Positions 1 through 6,894 of a DNA stretch of 36,062 nt are shown in pieces. A model generated the notes under the pieces. That model had not been told where the DNA came from. It did not search any database and was given only the letters and a program-made list of their open reading frames with translations. The DNA is from Flavobacteriales bacterium (GTDB lineage Bacteria > Bacteroidota > Bacteroidia > UBA10329), in the NCBI GenBank assembly GCA_021741075.1, contig JAIOYO010000078.1, positions 1 through 36,062 of the forward strand. The letters run 5' to 3'. Position numbers and translations under genes: made by a program. How positions within the stretch are numbered: position 1 is the stretch's first letter; each line of letters starts with the position of its first letter.

Positions 1-67
1 GAAAGGGTCGTTAAAAACTTCATGCGATTAGATTTGATGAGACGAATATAAAGAACCAATCACGGAT

Positions 68-75
68 TAGTTTTG
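68..75 (+). promoter_or_regulatory. Bacteroidota-type -7 promoter box
   Basis: The octamer TAGTTTTG matches the Bacteroidota sigma-A -7 consensus TAnnTTTG. It lies 31 bases upstream of the alcohol dehydrogenase ATG at 107. No TTG is visible at the usual 19-21 base spacing upstream, so only the -7 half is supported. It would start the transcript carrying the alcohol dehydrogenase, DUF1573 and CoA-transferase genes. Confidence 0.4.
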
Positions 76-106
76 CAGTCACAAATAATTTAACTCACTA
101 AATCTC

Positions 107-1252
107 ATGAGTAAAGTCGTTCAATTCAATTTTCCAACAGTAATCCGCTTCGGATCAGGTGCGGTAAGAGAACTTTCAAGCCATTTAAAGGAGCAAGGAA
201 AACTGCGCCCATTGGTTGTAACCGACCCAATAGTTGCCACACTGCCCTTCTTTCTGGAACTTATCGATGACCTGAAGAAAGCCGGTCTTTCCCCAACCGT
301 TTATGCCGAAATGCACAAAAACCCAGTGAAATCTGATGTGTTGAACGGCAAGACCGCATTTCAAGCTGGTGCTTGCGATAGCATTGTTGGTGTTGGTGGC
401 GGAGTAGGATTGGACGTTGCGCGTGCCATTGCTTTGGCCATCAACCATCACCGCGACTTGTTTGATTATGACGATCTGATTGGTGGTGATCAATATGTGA
501 CCGAAGCAGTTCCTTATTTCGTTACCGTTCCCACCACAAGTGGAACTGGAAGCGAGGTTGGCAGAAGCGCCATTATTGCGGATGATAAGACACACCAAAA
601 GAAAATTCTTTTCTCGCCAAAATTGCTGGCAAGTAGAGTTTTTGCCGACCCAACATTGACCTATGGTTTACCCTCATTTGTGACTGCTGCAACTGGAATG
701 GATGCATTGACGCACAACATGGAAGCCTATTTGGCTAAAAATTATCACCCAATGTGTGATGGAATTGCACTGGAAGGCATCAAATTGATTGGGAAATCAA
801 TTGAAAAAGCAACCCACGAAGGGCAGAACGAGCAAGCGCGTGCAGATATGATGCTTGCGAGTTTGATGGGTGCGGTAGCATTTCAAAAAGGTCTGGGTGT
901 AGTGCATTCGTTGGCACATCCGATGTCGCAATTGTTGGACACGCATCACGGATTGGCAAATGCGGTCAATCTTCCTTACGGAATGAAGTTCAATCTGGGA
1001 GGATTTGAAGACCGATTTGAGGCTATGGCTCATGCGTTCGGGATGAAAAACGGAAACGGCATTCAATTGATTGACGAGCTTTTTAAGCTAAATGAGCGGT
1101 TAGGGTTACCTACCAAATTGTCAGCAGTTGATGTGAAAAACGAACATCTTGACACGCTAGCCGACCTTGCGTTTGCAGATTTCTGCCATCCAAATAACCC
1201 AAAACCCGTCTCAAGAAATAATTTCTACGAACTTTACCGTTCGGCACTTTAA
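107..1252 (+). CDS. iron-containing alcohol dehydrogenase
   Basis: This 381-residue protein is a full-length group III (iron-type) alcohol dehydrogenase, which interconverts aldehydes and alcohols with NAD(P). The nucleotide-binding glycine-rich stretch GVGGGVGLD is near residue 95-103, followed by the family signature PTTSGTGSE at 142-150. The four expected metal ligands are visible as D199, H203, H267 and H281. Their spacing closely matches that of family members such as FucO. It is cytoplasmic, with no signal peptide. The gene is first in a run with a DUF1573 gene and a CoA-transferase gene. Because the CoA-transferase resembles 4-hydroxybutyrate enzymes, a succinic-semialdehyde/4-hydroxybutyrate dehydrogenase role is possible. 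The substrate cannot be read from the sequence, and other short aldehydes or alcohols are equally plausible. Confidence 0.93.
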   Translation: MSKVVQFNFPTVIRFGSGAVRELSSHLKEQGKLRPLVVTDPIVATLPFFLELIDDLKKAGLSPTVYAEMHKNPVKSDVLNGKTAFQAGACDSIVGVGGGVGLDVARAIALAINHHRDLFDYDDLIGGDQYVTEAVPYFVTVPTTSGTGSEVGRSAIIADDKTHQKKILFSPKLLASRVFADPTLTYGLPSFVTAATGMDALTHNMEAYLAKNYHPMCDGIALEGIKLIGKSIEKATHEGQNEQARADMMLASLMGAVAFQKGLGVVHSLAHPMSQLLDTHHGLANAVNLPYGMKFNLGGFEDRFEAMAHAFGMKNGNGIQLIDELFKLNERLGLPTKLSAVDVKNEHLDTLADLAFADFCHPNNPKPVSRNNFYELYRSAL

Positions 1253-1288
1253 TTGATAACAGATTTCGCAAACTTTAAAACTATCATT

Positions 1289-1723
1289 ATGAAAAACACA
1301 ATTATCGCTTTGGTTGCGCTTTTTGCAACTACTACTTACACATTTGCACAAGATAAAGCAGCAGGTGGTGCAGCTTTCAAATTCGAAACAGAAACTTTGG
1401 ATTATGGAACGATTGAGAACGGGGCAGACGGAAACCGTGAGTTCAAATTCAAGAATGTAGGAAACGAACCTCTAGTCATCACAAATGCGAAAGGGTCTTG
1501 TGGATGTACTACACCAGAGTGGCCAAAAGAGCCGATTGCACCAGGTGCGTCTGCTAGTATCAAAGTTCATTACGACACGAAAAGAACTGGCGCTTTTGAA
1601 AAGACTGTAACACTTGAGTCGAATGCAGTTGAGTCTTCAAAGGTTATACGTATTAAAGGTGTAGTAAATGAGCCTGCGCATGACCCAAATGACGGAACCG
1701 ATCATTCTGGACACGGTCACTAA
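1289..1723 (+). CDS. secreted DUF1573 protein
   Basis: This 144-residue protein starts at the ATG at 1289, which gives a good signal peptide (basic MKN, a hydrophobic run, then TFAQ). The longer in-frame extension to 1253 would place 12 unlikely residues before it. The mature part is a single DUF1573 domain (Ig-like beta-sandwich, common in Bacteroidota), with DYGTIENG near the start, the cysteine motif GSCGCTTPEWPKEPIAPG, and a C-terminal VxIKGVV strand. The tail is rich in Asp, His and Gly and could bind metal. It lies 36 bases after the alcohol dehydrogenase, and its TAA directly abuts the next ATG, so it is co-transcribed with both. Function of the family is not established. The periplasm or cell surface is the likely location. 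Confidence 0.88.
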   Translation: MKNTIIALVALFATTTYTFAQDKAAGGAAFKFETETLDYGTIENGADGNREFKFKNVGNEPLVITNAKGSCGCTTPEWPKEPIAPGASASIKVHYDTKRTGAFEKTVTLESNAVESSKVIRIKGVVNEPAHDPNDGTDHSGHGH

Positions 1724-2983
1724 ATGAGTGTCTCAGCAGAAAATGCTGTGAAAAATATTAAGTCGGGCGATTGCATTTTCATTCACTCGGCTGCTGCTGC
1801 GCCCCAGGAGCTCATTCGAAAGCTGTTTCAGCGAAAAGATGAGCTTAGGGGCGTAACTATTTATCAGATTCACACAGAAGGAATTGCGCCTTATGCAGAA
1901 GAAGCTGTTGAGGCTTTCACTGTTAAGTGCCTGTTTGTTGGACCAAACATCAGAAAGTCTATTCAGCGCGGCCACGGGAGTTATATTCCCGTTTTTCTGA
2001 GCGAAATACCGAGGTTATTTAGAGACCGAATATTGCCGATAGATGTTGCGCTGATTTCGGTTTCACCGCCTGACGACCATGGTTTTTGTTCATTAGGACC
2101 ATCGGTAGATGTTTCGTTAGCGGCTGTATTAGCAGCCAAAACAGTCATTGCTCAGGTAAATAAATACGTTCCTCGCACGCATGGCGATGGATTGATTCAC
2201 ATAAGCAACATCAATCATCTGGTAAAACACAACGAACCAATTGCTGAAGTCAAGACAGAGGAACTATCAGCTTCTGATGTAGCAATAGGCAGGCATATTT
2301 CAGAATTGGTTGAAGATGGCGCTACGCTACAAATGGGAATTGGCAACATTCCTAATGCTGTTTTAGCTTCTCTCAATAATCATAAAGATCTCGGTATTCA
2401 CACAGAAATGTTCTCAGACGGCATTCTTCCATTGGTGGAGAAAGGGGTGATTACTGGTAAATTCAAGAAAAAACACCAAGGAAAAATCGTTTCATCGTTC
2501 GTAATGGGAACTAGAGCCATTTACGATTTCATTGACGACAATCCATTAGTGAATATGCTTTCTTCTGAATACGTAAACAATACACGAATCATCAGTCAGA
2601 ATCCGAAAGTCACGGCAATCAACAGTGCCATTGAAGTTGACCTTACGGGACAAATATGTGCCGACAGCATTGGACATAGAATCTATTCGGGCGTAGGCGG
2701 ACAAATGGATTTTATTCGCGGAGCTTCTCTGTCCGAAGGTGGAAAACCAATTATTGCGCTACCATCAACCACCAAAAAAGGTGAGTCTAAAATTGTGCTG
2801 ACGCTGAAACCTGGAGCAGGCGTGGTTACCACTAGAGCGCATGTTCACTACGTGGTCACGGAATTCGGGGCTGTAAATCTTTATGGAAAAACATTAGAAG
2901 AGCGGGCTAAACTTCTCATCAAAATAGCGCATCCTAAACACAGGGAACAACTAGAAAGAGATTGGTCTGCAATGGCAAAATAG
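1724..2983 (+). CDS. acetyl-CoA hydrolase / 4-hydroxybutyrate CoA-transferase family protein
   Basis: This 419-residue cytoplasmic protein is a full-length member of the acetyl-CoA hydrolase/transferase family. These enzymes move CoA between acyl-CoA and a free acid through a glutamyl-CoA thioester. Visible hallmarks are the N-terminal CoA-transferase domain, GIGNIPNAV near 205-213, HTEMFSDG near 226-233 (E228 is the likely catalytic glutamate), INSAIEVDLTGQ near 299-310 and GVGGQMDF near 323-330. Length and motif order fit 4-hydroxybutyrate CoA-transferase better than succinyl-CoA:acetate enzymes, but the exact acid cannot be fixed. The ATG follows the upstream TAA with no gap, so translation may be coupled. 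The gene ends against the convergent VWA gene with no intergenic DNA. Confidence 0.9.
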   Translation: MSVSAENAVKNIKSGDCIFIHSAAAAPQELIRKLFQRKDELRGVTIYQIHTEGIAPYAEEAVEAFTVKCLFVGPNIRKSIQRGHGSYIPVFLSEIPRLFRDRILPIDVALISVSPPDDHGFCSLGPSVDVSLAAVLAAKTVIAQVNKYVPRTHGDGLIHISNINHLVKHNEPIAEVKTEELSASDVAIGRHISELVEDGATLQMGIGNIPNAVLASLNNHKDLGIHTEMFSDGILPLVEKGVITGKFKKKHQGKIVSSFVMGTRAIYDFIDDNPLVNMLSSEYVNNTRIISQNPKVTAINSAIEVDLTGQICADSIGHRIYSGVGGQMDFIRGASLSEGGKPIIALPSTTKKGESKIVLTLKPGAGVVTTRAHVHYVVTEFGAVNLYGKTLEERAKLLIKIAHPKHREQLERDWSAMAK

Positions 2984-4654
2984 TTACTTCAGCGACCTAA
3001 GTTTTATCTCTTCTGCCAACAACTCTGTTGGGTCTTCATTATCTCTAACCTGAAGAAAACTACCTTCTCCAAGATCAGCCAGCTTTTTCATTAAGCGGCC
3101 AGCTTCCTTGTCTTCTCCAAAGCCGATAATAGACAGTACAATTCCTTTATCCGAATTATCCTTGACCAACTGAACAGCTTCGTTTTCCGAAAACTTAGAA
3201 GAATTGAATTTGCCATCAGTGGCAATGATAAGTTGATTATTTCCTCCTTCGATAAGCTGTTTCTCCAAACTCTCATATGCTGTTTCCATTCCTTTCACCC
3301 CATTCGTATATCCATAAGGCCGAAGGCTATCTACTAGTTGGAGAATAGGCTTATTATCTGTAACAGGAGTTGGTGGCAGCAAAACCCATGAATCTGAATT
3401 ATAAGCAATCATTGTAAGCACATCCACTCCTCGCAGCATCATTACTAACCTACGAATGGATGATTTCAGCTTATCCATCTTTCCATCATCATTCATCGAA
3501 CCAGAAACATCTAGCAACAACAACACATTATTCGGACGATATTTCTCGTTTGAGAATTCGGGTTGTGGCTCAAGGACAACTTCTTCAATTTCAACTGTTT
3601 CAGCCTTAGCCAAAGCAGTTTCAACCGTTTCCTCCATTGGCAATAAAAGATTATCTAATATCGCTTGCCGATTTTCTTCATCCAACTGCTCATTTGTGGT
3701 TATTCCAAGATCGAACGATTCTTCAGTAGACTCTTTTGAGACCTGAAATCCGTCATCTGCAATCTCAAACTCTCCTTCCGCTAAAACTTCATTTGTGGTG
3801 ATGCCAAAATCAATTTCTTCCGATGGTAGAGTATTTTCTTCCTTCAAAAGAACATTGGTCGTAACTCCCAAATGCTCGGGCTCGGGAGCTGACTTTTGAA
3901 ATCTCTCTTCTGAAGTCTGTTTATGTTCTTCCCAACGATTATCGACAGAAGCAATAACTTCTTCTTCAATTAGGTCGGATTCAGAACTTTTTCGATTCAA
4001 ATAAATGACCTGTATTCTATCTCGCTTATTGAATACAATCTCTTGCTCTGCCTTTTCATAACCTTCTTTTGAAGCCACAGCCATGTATTTGTCGGGTTCA
4101 ATCCAGTTAACAGCCACACCATCCAAATTTGTTCCGTTGATGGCTTTCCTGATTCCACGATCGTAAATCTCAACACTTGCATTCGGAATCGGTCTATTAG
4201 TGGCGGCATCCACAACTTGAACCACATTCGGTTCTGAAGACCGTGCTGGTGACGTTTCATGAAATGAAGGACAAGCAGTCAACGCATTTGCATAGATGCT
4301 CTTAATGTTCCCCTTCACCGTCAACTTTTCAGCCTTGTTAGAAGCGTTTGAGTAAACCTCAACCGTTCTAGAAAACGAACCTGTTTGACTCGTGTAATAA
4401 AGAATTTCAATCTCTCCTGTTTCCCCCGGTTGAATGGCGCGATTTGGATAGCGCACCAATACTTCGCGATCGTGGCGTTGAGGCAAAAACATCAACCTCT
4501 CAGTCCCAGTGTTCGTAAACTTGAAAGTTGCTGGAGGACTGTTCCAGTCATTCACAGTTCCGAAATTTACCGTGGCTGTTGCCCACTTGAGGCTTTGAGC
4601 TAAAGGCATCAATGGCAATAGGACCAAAACCAGTATGACTAAACGCAGTCTCAT
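2984..4654 (-). CDS. secreted multidomain VWA protein with DUF1573-like and carboxypeptidase-regulatory-like domains
   Basis: This 556-residue protein has a hydrophobic signal peptide ending near PLAQ (residue 20). Residues 22-118 look like a DUF1573 Ig-like domain (VNFGTVNDW, then FKFTNTGTERL, then LTVKGNI), but the CGCT motif of the neighbouring DUF1573 protein is absent. Residues 143-220 resemble a carboxypeptidase-regulatory-like beta-sandwich (VVDAATNRPIPNASVEI). An acidic linker (about 225-365) follows, with three copies of an LGITTNE-type motif. A VWA domain occupies about 372-550 and keeps the metal-ion site DVSGS at 382-386 and D480 in IATDG. VWA domains usually bind protein ligands through a divalent metal. 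The gene converges on the CoA-transferase and diverges from the peptidase gene across 60 bases. Partner and role are unknown. Confidence 0.88.
   Translation of the reverse strand: MRLRLVILVLVLLPLMPLAQSLKWATATVNFGTVNDWNSPPATFKFTNTGTERLMFLPQRHDREVLVRYPNRAIQPGETGEIEILYYTSQTGSFSRTVEVYSNASNKAEKLTVKGNIKSIYANALTACPSFHETSPARSSEPNVVQVVDAATNRPIPNASVEIYDRGIRKAINGTNLDGVAVNWIEPDKYMAVASKEGYEKAEQEIVFNKRDRIQVIYLNRKSSESDLIEEEVIASVDNRWEEHKQTSEERFQKSAPEPEHLGVTTNVLLKEENTLPSEEIDFGITTNEVLAEGEFEIADDGFQVSKESTEESFDLGITTNEQLDEENRQAILDNLLLPMEETVETALAKAETVEIEEVVLEPQPEFSNEKYRPNNVLLLLDVSGSMNDDGKMDKLKSSIRRLVMMLRGVDVLTMIAYNSDSWVLLPPTPVTDNKPILQLVDSLRPYGYTNGVKGMETAYESLEKQLIEGGNNQLIIATDGKFNSSKFSENEAVQLVKDNSDKGIVLSIIGFGEDKEAGRLMKKLADLGEGSFLQVRDNEDPTELLAEEIKLRSLK
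3677..3871 (-). repeat. triplicated LG(I/V)TTN motif in VWA protein linker
   Basis: Three copies of an 11-residue motif occur in the acidic linker of the VWA protein: LGVTTNVLLKE (262-272), FGITTNEVLAE (283-293) and LGITTNEQLDE (316-326). The spacing between copies is irregular and glutamate-rich. I do not recognise the motif. It could be a short linear binding motif or a remnant of duplication. Confidence 0.7.
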
Positions 4655-4661
4655 AAGGGGA

Positions 4662-4669
4662 TAAAGTTA
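4662..4669 (-). promoter_or_regulatory. -7-like box abutting the VWA gene start
   Basis: On the minus strand TAACTTTA (one base from TAnnTTTG) ends 7 bases before the VWA gene ATG at 4654. If used, transcription would start within a few bases of the start codon. No TTG at the expected spacing was found. Confidence 0.25.
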
Positions 4670-4702
4670 ACCAACGTGACTCGGGTGGATGTATTGCGAA
4701 TG

Positions 4703-4710
4703 TATCTTTG
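4703..4710 (+). promoter_or_regulatory. -7 promoter box immediately before the peptidase start
   Basis: TATCTTTG is a perfect match to TAnnTTTG and ends 4 bases before the ATG at 4715. In this promoter class the transcript begins a few bases past the box, so the mRNA would be leaderless or nearly so. No TTG lies at the optimal distance upstream. It also argues against the longer reading frame that begins at 4676. Confidence 0.45.
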
Positions 4711-4714
4711 CGAC

Positions 4715-5464
4715 ATGATAAAAATCGGAGTTTCTGCGTGCTTTTTTCATCCTGACCTGAATAGGGCAACCTTCGGGCCGAAAACGCTTTCTTACCTCGA
4801 AAACGACATGGCTGTTTACGTTGCACGAGCAAACGTGATGCCTGTTCTTATTCCAGAATTGCCTAAGGCCGAAAAGCTGGCGATGATAAAAGAAATGGAC
4901 GGATTGGTTTTGCAAGGCGGAGTTGATTTAGCTCCTGAAACCTATGGTGAACAACCCATTGGAAGATGGCTTGGAGATGCTATTCGCGATGAATACGAAC
5001 TTGAATTGATGAAGATTTTCCTAGATGCTGGAAAGCCCGTTCTAGGTATTTGTCGTGGATTTCAGGTAATGAACGCATATTACGGAGGAACGCTTTTCCA
5101 AGACATCGAAACACAACGGCCAGAAAGCATCAAACACCGCGATGCGATGGAATACGACCACGTACATCATGGTGTTCGTTTTGAGAAAGGTTCATTTTTC
5201 GAATCAGTTTATGGCAACGAGAAAAACCCAATGGTAAATTCAGTACATCACCAAGCCGCAAAAGATCTTGGCAAAGGGCTGATTCCGCAGGCATACTGCG
5301 CTGAAGACGGAATACTGGAGGCTTTCATTCATGAGAGTGCTGAGCCAGGAAAAATCATGGGAGTGCAATGGCATCCCGAATTCTTCCATACAATAGGCGA
5401 CAAACTCATTGACCCATTTAAAATAATCGACACATTTCTAACATTCGTTAATACAGATAAATGA
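4715..5464 (+). CDS. class-I glutamine amidotransferase-like peptidase C26 (gamma-glutamyl-GABA hydrolase family)
   Basis: This 249-residue cytoplasmic protein starts at MIKIGVSACF. An in-frame ATG at 4676 would add 13 unlikely residues ahead of the conserved first strand and would include the -7 box. The class-I amidotransferase triad is visible: C113 in GICRGFQ, H220 and E222 in GVQWHPEF. Also present are QGGVDLAPETYGE near 68-79 and RDEYELELM near 91-99, both typical of peptidase C26 proteins such as PuuD. These hydrolyse gamma-glutamyl amides, for example gamma-glutamyl-GABA to glutamate and GABA. Its stop overlaps the aldehyde dehydrogenase start as ATGA. In the Puu pathway an aldehyde dehydrogenase and this hydrolase act in succession, which supports a shared pathway. 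Confidence 0.88.
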   Translation: MIKIGVSACFFHPDLNRATFGPKTLSYLENDMAVYVARANVMPVLIPELPKAEKLAMIKEMDGLVLQGGVDLAPETYGEQPIGRWLGDAIRDEYELELMKIFLDAGKPVLGICRGFQVMNAYYGGTLFQDIETQRPESIKHRDAMEYDHVHHGVRFEKGSFFESVYGNEKNPMVNSVHHQAAKDLGKGLIPQAYCAEDGILEAFIHESAEPGKIMGVQWHPEFFHTIGDKLIDPFKIIDTFLTFVNTDK

Positions 5465-6822
5465 AAATCATCAATCCCGCCACAGAGGCGGTTATCAAAG
5501 AAGTGGCTGAAGACAATGCAACTTCCATTCAAACCAAATTCGAAACCGCAAAAGCTGCTCAGAAAGCTTGGGCGAAAGTTCCCTTAAAGGAGAGAATTTC
5601 TTGCATTGCCAAATTCAATGAATTGATGTTAGCCAATTCAGATAAGATTGCGGCTGACCTCACATCTGAAGTTGGCAAACCATTGGGACAAGCCAAGGGA
5701 GAAATCAATGGCGGACTTGGTCGAAGCAAGTTCTTTGTGGAAAACAGCGAGAAATATCTTGCCGAAGAATGGATGGTTTCGGAAGGAGCGACTCGCGAGA
5801 AAATCACATACGAGCCGCTTGGTGTAATCGCCAATATCTCAGCTTGGAACTATCCGATTCTGGTCGGTTTTAACGTATTCATTCCTGCCTTGATTGGTGG
5901 AAATGCCGTGCTTTACAAACCATCAGAATTCAGCACACTTACTGGCTTGAACATGGCTGCAATGCTTTGGAAAGCTGGAATCCCTAAAGATGTTTTTCAA
6001 GTGGTTATAGGAGCTAAGGAAGCTGGAGAGGCTTTGCTAAACCTGCCATTGGATGGTTATTTCTTCACTGGCTCTTATGCCACAGGAAAATACATTGCAG
6101 AGCGCGTTGCTGGAAAACTAGTTCCTGTCGGACTGGAATTAGGAGGCAAAGACCCAATGTACGTTTGTGAGGATGTTGAGGTAAAGTCTGCAGCTGCTGC
6201 TGGAGTTGAAGGTGCATTCTACAACAATGGACAAAGCTGTTGTGCCGTAGAGCGTATCTATGTTCATGAAAACATTTACAATGCTTACGTTTCCGCCTTT
6301 ATGGAAGAGACGAAACAAATGAAATTAGGAGACCCGACTGGAGACGGTGTTTTTCTAGGTTCATTAACACGACCTCAACAGATATCAGTTTTGGACGATC
6401 AAGTGAAAGACGCAGTGGGTAAAGGTGCTTTGGTTCTATTTGGTGGAAAACGTGCAGAGAGAAATGGTTTCTTCTTTGAACCGACAGTTTTGACCAATGT
6501 TAACCATTCGATGAAAGTGATGATGGATGAAAGTTTCGGTCCAATAATTGGGATTCAAAAAGTAAAAAGTGATGAGGAAGCTGTCAAATTGATGCTTGAC
6601 ACGCCATATGGCCTTACATCAGCTGTCTATACTCAGGACGAGACGCGTGCTATAGAATTGATGCAACAGTTAAACTCTGGAACGGTTTATTGGAATTGTT
6701 GTGATCGAGTTAGCCCAAATATTCCTTGGAGTGGTCGAGGTGCTTCTGGTTTAGGCTCAACCTTATCTCATGCAGGAATTCGGGCATTCGTTCAACCAAA
6801 GAGTTATCACTTGAGAAAATAA
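5461..6822 (+). CDS. NAD(P)-dependent aldehyde dehydrogenase
   Basis: This 453-residue aldehyde dehydrogenase superfamily enzyme oxidises aldehydes to acids. The catalytic set is visible: N130 in ISAWNYP, K153 in LYKPSE, E226 in LELGGKDP, and the nucleophile C260 in NNGQSCCAVE (a second cysteine follows). FTGSYATGK near 202-210 is the coenzyme-binding turn, and DESFGPI occurs near the C-terminal third. It is slightly shorter than the usual 470-500 residues at the N-terminus, which is common for succinic-semialdehyde and related cytoplasmic members. It overlaps the peptidase gene by 4 bases, so the two are translationally coupled. Its substrate could be gamma-glutamyl-aminobutyraldehyde or succinic semialdehyde given the neighbours, but this is inference. 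A strong terminator follows 11 bases after the stop. Confidence 0.92.
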   Translation: MKIINPATEAVIKEVAEDNATSIQTKFETAKAAQKAWAKVPLKERISCIAKFNELMLANSDKIAADLTSEVGKPLGQAKGEINGGLGRSKFFVENSEKYLAEEWMVSEGATREKITYEPLGVIANISAWNYPILVGFNVFIPALIGGNAVLYKPSEFSTLTGLNMAAMLWKAGIPKDVFQVVIGAKEAGEALLNLPLDGYFFTGSYATGKYIAERVAGKLVPVGLELGGKDPMYVCEDVEVKSAAAAGVEGAFYNNGQSCCAVERIYVHENIYNAYVSAFMEETKQMKLGDPTGDGVFLGSLTRPQQISVLDDQVKDAVGKGALVLFGGKRAERNGFFFEPTVLTNVNHSMKVMMDESFGPIIGIQKVKSDEEAVKLMLDTPYGLTSAVYTQDETRAIELMQQLNSGTVYWNCCDRVSPNIPWSGRGASGLGSTLSHAGIRAFVQPKSYHLRK

Positions 6823-6833
6823 AGCTCGTTTAA

Positions 6834-6883
6834 TTTACAAAACAAAAAAGGCCCGAAATTTCGGGCCTTTTTTGTTTTGTAAA
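6834..6883. terminator. perfect 50-bp palindromic bidirectional terminator
   Basis: Two 25-base arms are exact complements around the centre at 6858/6859. The GC core GGCCCGAAA/TTTCGGGCC is flanked by A-runs on one side and T-runs on the other, so either strand gives a hairpin followed by a U-tract. It sits between the end of the aldehyde dehydrogenase gene and the end of the minus-strand giant gene, and can terminate both transcripts. Confidence 0.95.
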
Positions 6884-6894
6884 CTAGGCAGTAT

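Noticed and set aside
1253..1288. N-terminal extension of the DUF1573 protein
   Set aside because: The 12 extra residues would precede a good signal peptide. The ATG at 1289 is the better start.
4676..4714. N-terminal extension of the peptidase C26 protein
   Set aside because: The extra residues lie before the conserved first strand and cover a perfect -7 box. The start at 4715 fits better.
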